From Cyclina sinensis (taxonomy: Eukaryota; Mollusca; Bivalvia; Venerida; Veneridae), in the NCBI GenBank assembly GCA_012932295.1, contig JAAONU010000009.1, positions 603,697-667,696 of the forward strand: DNA of 64,000 nucleotides, written 5' to 3'. Shown here piece after piece: positions 38,201 through 50,200 of this stretch. The notes beneath the pieces were generated by a model. It was not told where the DNA came from. It saw only the letters and a list, made by a program, of their open reading frames with translations, and ran no database searches. Positions within the stretch are counted from its first letter, which is position 1. Each line of letters begins with the position of its first letter. Both the position numbers and the translations under genes were made by a program.

Positions 38201-41200
38201 CTGGAATAGCCCATTGTCTCTTCATAATTTACTGCAGACATTAATTTAGTAAGCAGGCATCAGTATAGCACATGAATGTGAAATAGCACATGCATTATAT
38301 AACAAGAATTTATGGTTAAGTACCACTGCAATAATGTACCAGGAGGTTATGTACCATTTTTGGAGGTTACGTACCACATATATATTTTGGAGGCTACGTA
38401 CCGCTGATACTTTTAGTGTGATTTTTATTTTATAAATGACAATCTAGTATGTTTAAAATATTGAAATCAGACATAAAAAAAATATTGAATTAATAATTAT
38501 AACAACAATTTTTAATATACTAAAAAAGGTAAAATATAGAAAAGCAATAAACTCATGGCAATGTTTTTACCTTTATCTTCTTATAATTAACCTTTATTTC
38601 CGTACAATTATCACATATGAATTCTACAATGAGTTGTCAAATTTGATTTTGTGCATGTAAATAAAAATATTGTCTTTTAATAATTGTGTTCTTCTATTGC
38701 TCTATTCTTCATAATTATTTTAAATTAAATTTAACAACGATATAACTCATTACTGTGCAACAAACATATGTACCTGATATTTTTCACACCTTTGTGGCAA
38801 TACCTTACCTGTATTGTATTTTACCTCTTATTTACATAAGTGGTATGTAATCTCCAATAATGGTACATTTATGTAGTGGTACGTAAACTCCATGGTACGT
38901 AACCTCCAGTTTCCATAACAAGTAGTCTCACTATTACGCCTCCAAAGGTGAACCAAAATGAAACTAAAGACTGACATTTTGTAGCTTCTCACATTTATTT
39001 GCATCTGCTTATGTGGATTCGCCCAGTCGTATGCAGTTGGGCACATATTTTTGCTCATTTGTCCCACATTTGCAGTTTACAACAAAAAATGATGACATTA
39101 AGATAAAATATAATAACTTTAACGGTGAGTTTAACCATACCAGTCCCTTTCATGTTAGCAAAACAAACTGATAAGTATAAACTGAAACACTTGTTTAGTA
39201 TCTGTTTATCTGCCATTTAATTTAAATTTTGGCAATCGGAATTCCTCTTTCATGAAGGCATAATTTGATTGTTGCAGAGGAAATTATCCGAGGCTTCCCT
39301 TCCTAGAGAATACCATAATGGCAATGATGTCATCATGATTTCAGTATTTTGCTGTAACATTTTCCAGCTGGAAGGAATAAGAAAGCCAAAGCACATTTCA
39401 GGCCTGAAAGTTTAATCTTAAACTATATACGTATTAATCAATACAATGTAATCTGATCAATTCTTTTAATGTTATTGCATTGTTTTCAGTCAGTTATGAA
39501 TATTTTATAGTAAAATGAATGAAGCAAGTGATTTATTCACACAGATATACACATGCCACACAATTTCACTTGCCAGCAGACCCCATCTTGGTCATTTTCA
39601 CATAAGTAACTGAAATGAGCAAAAAATACAGTCTTCACAGTTCATTTTTGTCCATATCTCTATAAACCTTTATTATGTGTTATGACCTAATATGTGTTTG
39701 TTTTTCTCATTTTTCTGGTATTTAAATGTTTATTCCGACAATGACAATGTTCACATGTATATGCATACAGTGTGAAAAAGAAAAATGGGTTGTCTTAGGT
39801 TTTGGCTGCCTTGACCAGACACCATGCAAAGATCCAGATGTAAACTTGCATTTTTGTCTTGTGATGAATGAAAGTTTTAATCATTATTTTTTGTGTTTCA
39901 GTCGTTTAATGGCTTTGAAAAGAATGGGCATTGTTGACAACTATGAGGTACATATTTTACTTTTGGAATTACTATAATTAGAATAAAACATGTGGTAAAA
40001 ATTATTTTTTAAAAGCAGATAAAACTTCAAGACACATGTACATGTAAAGGTGAGTGAGTAATCATTTATTGCAGCCGACCTTTCAAAATAAGAAGATTGA
40101 TACAATGACGATCGTGATCATCTGAGGAAGCTTTGTTTAACCTTCTTTGGAGGTATTGTCTAAAAGGTAGTTATGTCCAAGCATGAAGACACTACATCCT
40201 TTAACAACAAAGATATAGCCAAGTTAAGTAATGTCAAGGTCATTTAAAGGTCAAGGTAATGCTTGAATTGTTCAACATGTTTGTTTTATTCTCAGTGTTG
40301 TTTTGTCCCTGTATAGATCAAATCCGTCCATAAATAACAAAAGTTTGGCTATTTTAGCAAAATGCAATAATTCGAACCTGACTGTAAAGGTCATTTAAAG
40401 GCTGAGGTCATACTTGAATAATTAAACAAGTAAGTTTTGTCATGAGCATTGTTTTATCCAAGTATTAATAAAAAAGAACTAAAAATGACATTATGGCCAA
40501 TATTAGCAAAATTCAATACTTTGACCTTGATGGTCAGGGTCATTTGAAGGTCAAGATCACAGTTGAATGATTCAATGTGTAAGATTTGTCTTAAGTGTTG
40601 TTTTATCCCAGTATAAATCCAGTCAAACCATAAATAACAAAAATTTGGCTATTTTAAGCAAAATTCAATAACTTGGCCTTAAATGTAAAAAAATTGGCTA
40701 TTTTAAGCAAAATTAAATAACTTGGCCTTAAATGTCAAGGTCATCTAAACATCAAGGTCATACTTATAATAAATTAAAATGTTGGTATTGTTGTTTTATC
40801 AAAGAATAAATCAAATCCATAAATACACAACAGTTAGGACAATTAAAGCAAAATATAATAATGGGACCTTGACTGTCAAGGTCATTTTAGGGTAAAGGTC
40901 ATACCTGAATTATTCAACATGTAAGTTTTGTCAAAAGTGTTGTTTTGTCCAAGTATGAATCAAGTCTAACCAAAAATTACACAGTTATGACCAACCTTAG
41001 GTAAATTTAATAATTTGATCTTTCTAGTCAAGGTCATTTTTAGGTCAAGGTCAAACTTGAATCAAAATGTCAGATTTGTCTAAAGTATTGTTTTGTCCAA
41101 GTATAAATCAAATCCATCAATAAATGACAAAGTTATGACAATTTAAGCGAAATTCAAACATCTGACCTTGACGGTCAAGGCCATTTTTAGGTCATGGTCA

Positions 41201-44200
41201 CACTTGAGTTATTCAACATGTTGGTTTTGTCACAAGTGTTGTTTTGTCAAAGTATGAATCAATTCCAATGATAATGACAAAGTTACGGCAAATTGTAGCA
41301 AAATTCAATAATTTGACTTTGACTGTCAAGGTCATTTAAAAGTCAAGGTCAAACTTGAAAGAATCCTTATATCAGGTTTGACATAAGTGTTGTTTAGTCC
41401 AAATATGAATCAAATCTATAAATAAATGAGAAAGTTATGACAATTTAAGCAAAATTTAATCATCTGACCTTGATGGTCAAGGTCATTTTAAAGTCATGGT
41501 CATTTCTGAATTATTCAACATGTTGGTTTTGTCATAAGTGTTGTTTTGTCCAAGTATAAATCAAGTCCAACCATAAATACTAAAGTTATGGACAACTTTA
41601 GCAAAATTTAATAATTTGACCTTGAAGGTGAAGGTCATTTATGAGTCATATCTGAAAGAATCAAAATGTCGGATGTCATAAGTGTTGTTTTTTCAAGTAT
41701 GAATCAAAACCATAAATAAATGAAAAAGGTGTGACAATTTAAGTAAAATTCAATCATCTGACCTTGATGGTCAAGGTCATTTTAAAGTCATGGTCATACC
41801 TGAGTTATTCAATATGTTGGTTTTATCATAATTGTTGTTTTGTCCAAGTATGAATCAAAACCAACAATATACAACAAAGTTATGACAATTTAAGCAAAAT
41901 TTAATTATTTAATTTAGACTCATTTATTTTACATCGATTTTGATACAAGTTCTTACAACTTAGATTCACCACGCTCGATGACTGCTTCTTGGGTTCCATA
42001 CCAGTATTCGCACAGAGGTGAGGAATGTGAAGATCGTGAGAGAATCTCACCTCTGACGGGATTCAAACCCGCGACCTCTGGATCCGGAGCCCTGCGCTCT
42101 ACCCCTGGACCAGGGTGCCTCCTCCCTGGACCACGGTGCCTCCTCTTAATTATTTGACCTTGACAGTCATGGTAATTTTAAGGTTAAGGTCAAACTTGAA
42201 TAATTCATCTAGTCAGCTTTGTTATAAGTGTTGTTTTGGCCAAGTCTGATTTAAATCAAACCATAAATAACAAAATTATGGCCAGTTTTAACACAATTAA
42301 TTGATTTGACCTTGACTGTCAAGGTCATTCAAGGACAAGGTCAAACTTGAAATAATCATAATGTCGGATTTGTCATAAGTGTTGTTTAGTCCAAATATGT
42401 ATCAGATCTATAAATAAATGAGAAAGTTATGACAATTTAAGCAAAATTCTATCATCTGACCTTGATGGTCAAGTTCATTTTAAGGTCATGGTCATATCTG
42501 AGTTATTCAACTTGTCAGTTTTGTCATAAGTGTTGTTTTGTCCAAGTATAAATCAAATCCAACTATAAATACTAAAGTTATGGACAATTTTAGCAAAATT
42601 TTATAGTTTGACTTTGAAGGTGAAGGTCATTTATGAGTCAAGGTCAAGTTGAGTCCAGTCTACTTGAAGATCTTGTCCAGAGGGTTGTTGTGCCCAAGCA
42701 TGAAGAGAATCCACTTATTAATAATAAAGTTATGGCCAATTTAAGCAAAATTCAATATTTTGACCTTGAAGGTCATTTAAGAGTGAAGGTCAAGTTTAGT
42801 CTGGTCATCTTGAAGGTCTTGTCCAAAGGGTTTTTGTTTCCAAGTATGAAGAAAATCCATCAAGGAATAAAAAAATTATGATCAATGTTAAAGTTTTTTG
42901 ACGGGAACCGCAGTGGCAACGGCAAAGGCAACGACACCATGACTATGACAATAACTCGATTTTTTTTTCAAAAAAAGTCTAGCTAAAAAGAAGGATTAAA
43001 CTACAAAATCTATCTTCATTTAATAAAAGATCTTTCACCAAATGTCCAAATTTTCTTGTGCTGCAGTTTGCAGATGTTTTGATCTTTGCTTTCACACATA
43101 AAGTTAATATAAGGACACATGAAAACAACAAGTGACTTATGAAGAAGTCTTGAGCATAACATGAAACATGTTCATTTTTAATTTCAGAAAATACGTGACT
43201 TTTCTGTAGCAGTTGTTGGAGTGGGTGGAGTAGGAAGTGTGGCAGCTGAAATGTTGACTAGATGTGGTATTGGAAAGGTCTGTAACACTGTCTGATCTCG
43301 TGTTTACTCATGACTGAAGTTTAGTTCATTTATCACAGGCATATATTCGGCATTGTGAAAAGGTATATTTTAGGCAGTTTACAATAAACTTGAATTCCCA
43401 TTTACATAACAGCCGACCCTTGCTTTACGATAATTATTGAATGTTGATCAGCTGGACAATTAACATCAAAGACATACAGATTTGTTTTATGTTTGCGAAT
43501 CAGTTTTAAAGAATACTGTTCAAATGATTAGCATATTTCTACTATAAAATGTGATGGTTAAATCTAGAACTCTTTCTGGTAATCATTTCCAGCTGCTATT
43601 GTTTGATTACGATAAAGTGGAACTTGCCAACATGAATCGTTTGTTCTACCAGCCCCATCAGGCCGGGCTTAGCAAAGTGGAAGCTGCCAAAAGGACCCTC
43701 AAGTAAGTGTAGTAAGATAGCATCATTATATCTTTGGTCCCAACGTACAAGTAGGCATATATAAATATATATGTAAATATGTAATCATATGCAATTATGA
43801 AACAACAAATTACACAATGAACAGCTGTAAGCATTTACATCGTTGCAGAAAACAGATAAAATATACGCTAAATGCAGTTATGATGTTGCCCCCGTTACAG
43901 TGTGGACAGACAGACATTAATTTCATCAAATTGAGTGCAGAAAAGATATAAGTGCTATAAAGTAAAAGAGCATATAGCATATTTTCACATTCACCCCTTA
44001 GAATACAATTTTGCAATTCAGGAAGCTGGATTTTAAAGGCAAATTTTCTCTGGTAGTTCACTGAAAACATTTAAGGTATATGATAAAATGATTTTTTTTT
44101 TTTGCAGAGAGATTAATCCAGATGTAGATTTTGAGGTTTACAATTATAACATTACTACCATGGATAATTTCAGCCATTTTGTTGAACGAATCATGTAAGT

Positions 44201-47200
44201 TTATCATTTTCCTGTGAATATTTATATATTTACTGAACATAATGAACATACCAATATTTTGCCCCAGGGAAAGGTTGGCGGATTGACCCTAAATACTTTG
44301 ACATTTTCCCTATTTTAAAGTCTAAATCCCCACTTATGAGCAATGGCAGTTTGTCAAAATCCCAAGAGTGGATGACTTTTCAAATGACTGGGATCTAAAA
44401 TTAGGTCAAAAACTATTTGCCAGGACTAAGAATCATTATGTCTGTCAAATTTCTGTCAGGAAAAATTCTTCTCTCAAAATTCCCATGTATGTCTACCGCC
44501 ATTTTAAAAGTTTTAAAAAAAGCAGTTCTTTCTTCACTGATGAATAATGAGATTCTGGTAGCTAAGGTTACGATAATTGTGTTAATGTTAAAGCCTAGTT
44601 TACATTATATATACAACTTATTATATTCAGTTATGCATTTTTGAATTCTTTATATTTCAGGAAAGGAGGAAAACAAGAAGGTTCCTCTGTAGATTTGGTA
44701 CTTAGTTGTGTAGACAATTTTGAGGCCAGGATGGCCATTAATACAGTGAGTGTTTTGATTTTTTGATCTCGTAGTAAAGATGGCGATTGAAGGCATTATC
44801 TGGTTTGGTACTGATTTACAAAATGCTGTAAACTTCCATCACTGGGTAATAGTTGCAGAATGCTGTACGCTTAGATGAGCTCTGTATGGTGAGCTCTGTT
44901 TATGCTCAGAAGCAACACTTACCAATATAGTAACCAATGTTTTTAAGCACCTATATTAGGGTTATTTACTCAAGCCAAAGACTCTAACTTAACTGAGAGA
45001 TACATGTATCATATGATGATTCAGTTAAGAGTTAAAACTTTATATTCTAACTCTTTTCTTTGAGTTATGAAGATCTTCTTACCCTAGCAACCTCTTTAGT
45101 AGTCAAGGCATTAATGCCTGGAACAGAACATACAGTATGTCCTTGAGCAGAAAGACTTAATGCCTGAAATGCTGTGTCTATTCAGCTTATAAATCACTGG
45201 TTGTTCTGTCATTGGTGATATCGTGAGTGCTGAATTGTAAGATGTTTCGATAATTTGGGATACCTCATATTTTCCCTCTTTTAGGCCTGTAATGAGGTAG
45301 GGCAGACATGGATAGAGTCAGGAGTAAGTGAGAATGCAGTGTCTGGTCATATTCAGTTGGTAATACCTGGAGAGACCGCCTGTTTTGCTGTAAGTGGTAT
45401 TTTCTTTTATCGTTCAATTAACTGTTAAAATAAAACTTATTGAAGGCCCAAAAGTGACCAGTAAAACACTTCCACTTTTTACAGGCAGTTTACGGCCACT
45501 TCGTTATAATTGCCTATAAATTTTGCTCAGATACAAAACTTGCTCATTTGAAATGAGAAACTTGTGAACTGATCTTAGAAAGAAATTAAGTATCCTCAAC
45601 TAAAAAGAGCTAGTTTGATAATTCCTTTGTAGACTGAACACCCATGAAGTGGGAAAGTTAAAGCATAAAACCTTTTCTGTAATTTTTTGGATGTCACTAA
45701 TTGGTATGTAGCCAGGTAGATTTTTTTATCCTGTCACTAATAACACTTTCGAACTAATAACAAGGTGCCGTATATTTTTCTTTATCTACAGCATTGGGTC
45801 ACGTGACATTGATATACTGCACATGATATGTCATGGACTACTTTTGTGTTTATAATCAGAAGGAAGTGATAAAATTGATGTTATTACAAACAGAGACTAA
45901 TTGAATAAAAAATTAAATATTTCAATATGTAAATCTTACAATATAGTGATCATTTAAGGAAATAAAGTTACTGAAACTTTGGAACTATTTTTTTTTTTTT
46001 GTGTGCAAATGTACCACTGCGTATAACCTTGACATTAGCCTAAATTGAACACTTTAAAGATAGATTTTCAATATCTTAAGTAAATTATTTCCAAATGCCA
46101 GATGTGACAAGATAAATAGAATGATAGGTTAGTGTCTTAATTGAGAAAGTTTATCTGGCTCGGCTGCGGAATTTATCGGGTTCGCTTGCGGCTCACCCGA
46201 TAAATTCCTACGCCTTGCCAGATAAACTTTCTCATATTAAGACACTAACCTATTATTCTCTATATAGTCAAAAATGGCAAACAGATGCTTACTGGTCGGA
46301 TACCCAGCAAATCAGTAGGCACTGGATAAAAAAGTAAAACAGTAAATAAAAGGTAAAAGTCTAATTTGAATAGACATTATTTCAGTGTGCACCTCCACTG
46401 GTTGTGGCTACTAAGACAGATGAGAAGACGTTAAAGAGAGAAGGTGTGTGTGCTGCTAGTCTCCCAACTACCATGGCTGTTGTGGCAGGATTTCTAGTCC
46501 AAAATACACTCAAGTGAGTAAGGATACAGTTTTGTTACAGCACATGTATAAGTCGATCTGTTGTATAAGTCACACCTCCAAAAATTTTAAGAAAATTGTT
46601 CAACCTTTACTTTTAAAGGAAATTTCAGAGATAAGGGAGTCAAAATGTTATTCCTCTGCTGCTTGTTTAGGTAGAGGTACAAATGTAATAAGGTAATTTC
46701 AGATAGCTCAGAAGAGGTAATAAGGTAATTTCAGATAGCTCAGAAGAGGTAATAAGGTAATTTCAGATAGCTCAGAAGAGGTAATAAGGTAATTTCAGAT
46801 AGCTCAGAAGAGGAAATAAGGTAATTTCAGATAGCTCAGAAGAGGTAATAAGGTAATTTCAGATAGCTCAGAAGATGCACCATGTGTTTTTTTTCTTATT
46901 TTTTTATATTTTTTTTTATAAACATTATTCTTACTGTAATTTGAAGATCTAGATTCACTTAAAAAGATGATATATACTGAAATTACAGGTTTTACATAAT
47001 GTGCTACAACTGCTCTTCTTGTGAGCATCAAAATTTATAACAGATATTGGACATGTGTTGTATTTTAAATAAATTTAGATCTGCCTAGATTCTCATGACT
47101 GCCCATGTGACCATAGCTCATTTGCATTTAGTTGATTTATCATCGAGTTAATGAAACTGTTTGTTTTTCCTGCGGATTTGTAGATATAATAGGAACGTTC

Positions 47201-50200
47201 GTTAGTAACATAGTTATAACACATATGTAAATTCTGTTGTTTTAATATGTGTTATCTTTGCAATTTAAGGCACAGCTATTGAAATATTTATCATAACCTT
47301 TTTTGCTTGAGAATCTAAGATGTATGTGCTGTTGTTTAACTTCCTATAACATATATATGTAATACAATGTGGCAAGAAATGGAACCTTAGAAAATTCCTT
47401 TTTGTCTTCCTATTGTTTTTTTTTTTTCAGATATTTACTAGGATTTGGTGATGTAACACATTATCTTGGTTATAATGCATTACAAGATTTCTTCCCCACC
47501 ATGTCAATGAAACCAAATGAAAATTGTGATGATAGATACTGCCAAAGACAACAGGTTGAATATAAGGTGTGTTTGCCAGTTTAAAACTTTATGGTTAAAT
47601 TTAAAAGTTATATGTAAACACGTCTAGAATCTACAGTCTCTGGTTAGTCAGAAATGAGCTTGTTTTTTTTCAAAACTGCTTATGAGATGCCAGACGGATT
47701 TCAGACTGCCAGAATGGAAACATGTTAGTCATAGAATATTATTAAGTTAAAAATTGGTAAATTCTTAAGTCGGGCATATTTCTAAAGTGATATGCATTTT
47801 TCAAATCCTGTTTGCTGACTTAGAGTAAAATGACCTATAATTTTTTGTTGCACTAAAAATACACAGTGTAAGCATTGTTTAACCTCAGAAATTGTGTTAG
47901 CTAAAAAAATATCAAACTGAACATTTCAAACAAGTTTTCATGAGAATATCAGAGTTTACACATTACTGTGAACATTGTAAAACCTGTTTACATATGGATA
48001 ACAGAGTTAAGGTATTAACATGAACATTGTCAAACCTGTTTACATATGAAAAGCAGAGTTAAGGTATCAACATGAACTTTGTAAAACCTGTTTACATTTG
48101 GATACCAGAGTTAAGGTATCAACATGAACATTGTCAAACCTGTTAACATATGGATAACAGAGTTAAGGTATCAACATGAACATTGTAAAACCTGTTTACA
48201 TATAGATAGCAGAGTTAAGATATCAACATGAACATTGTCAAACCTGTTTACATATGGATAGCAGAGTTAAGATATTAACTTGAACATTGTCAAACCTGTT
48301 TACATATGGATAGCAGAGTTAAGATATTAACTTGAACATTGTCAAACCTTTTTATTTAAGAATATCAGAGTTAAGATATTAACATGAACACTTTTCATAC
48401 ATGTTTACTATAGCATATCTGAATACTTGAGAATATCTGAGGTAAGATATTAACATGAACAAACTCTGTTTACGTGGGGTTATCCAATGTCATAGGACTG
48501 AATCAACTGAATGTATATTTACAGAAAAGAGAAGCTGCAAGACCAAAACCTGTGATAGAAGAAACAAAAGAGGAAGAAGTTGTGCATGAAGATAACCCAT
48601 TTGGTAAGTGTATGACAACTTCTTTTTAAGACTCTGAATTTAATCCAAGATGAGTTTAACTTATACAGATCTGTTTGAGCTTAATAGCAGTGAAAGCTTT
48701 TAAAGTTTGTGTAATCCACCCCCAAGACACCAAACAAGGTATAAGGGGCAGCAGAATATCTCTGTAGTGATTAATCTTGGACAATAGGTCATTTATCTCT
48801 CAATTCTGATATGAGATTAGTAAGTAACTTGGTTGGATACCCAGGAACAGTTGTAAGGTGGACTGACCTCTGGGATTTGACCACAGCTGTTGTAACTGGG
48901 GTTAAAAACCTAACAAACAAACCACACGAGGTAGAATCAATCACTTCAGAGAAGAACTACTGTATTCCTAGAAATGTTCGCGGATACAAATTTTCGCATT
49001 TTTTGATCAACGACATTTTCGCGGAGACAAACTTTTGCGCGCTCATAATGACCGCGAACTCCGCGAATATTAAATCGTTACGGTGAAAATACATAATTGT
49101 ACTTTCAAGTCCCCGATTTACTTACACTCAACAACTCGTTATTTAATGTCTAATCTCATGGACACTTTGTGAACACTTCTTACTTATATCTACCTTTTCA
49201 CAAAAGGATTAAGCCATACCGATTTACAAATTTCCGAGCTATTTATTCTCATTTGAAATCATAACAGACTTGGTTGCAAAAATGTCGATACGTAAATTCT
49301 TTACACCTGAAAAAATCGAAGAATATTATTTAATAGTAACTGTAAATAAAAATGACTGTCTAAAAACAATAAGTGTAATGCAAACTGTGTATAACGGTTT
49401 TGTGTTGTAACAAATTAATCCCCTGTGTTACCCCCGTGTTAACTAATATGCATATAACAGTCCATGTTTATTTGTAAATTATCAGTTTACCGTTTGTTTT
49501 TTATAGTTTGTACCTCGGTGTAAATATTGAATACTGTGTAAAAAAATATAACCTAAATAGAGGGAAAATTAAAGGAAATGGACTGAGTTATTATTTTATC
49601 AGACTTGTGAATGTGTGTATGTATTTGTGTAAATTCGGATTCATGGATACAAGTTCACTGACTGGCAATAGATTTCAAGTTAAGAAAAAGCTAGAAATGT
49701 TCGCGTTTTTGTTAGAAGTGACATTTTCGCGGATGAAAAAGTTCGCAGATCTATGCTTGACGCGAAAAACACTAACTTAAAAAGCGCGAAATCTTTTCTA
49801 GGAATACAGTATTAACATTAATTATTGGTTTTACATTCACAACGGGGGACCTGAGACATGTAAATTAAGTGTCCTTGCAATTTGTTATTCAAATCTGTGA
49901 CCTCTGGAAAAAGAAGGGAACTTTTTGTGTCGCCTGCTACAAAGCTGCCACGACATATAGGGATCACTTCTCAGTCATTTGTCTGGCCGTCTGTCTCTCT
50001 GTCACAAAACTTGTCCGGACTACTCCTAAGAAACAACTGGTGCAATTTCATCCAAACTTTACAGGAATGATCAAAACCAAGCCTAGTTGTGCGTGTCATC
50101 AGCATTTTCCAGTGCAATGATTTTTGTCAGAGTTATAGCCCTTTAATGATTTTTATTTTTAAAGTTTGTCCGGTCTACTTCTCTTATACTACTAATGCAA

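Noticed and set aside
37564..38249. Cluster of overlapping frames on both strands (Pro/Ser-rich or Cys/Arg-rich)
   Set aside because: They follow the C-run and GGACAA/AAGGCAT simple repeats and exist on both strands at once; no splice or start context.
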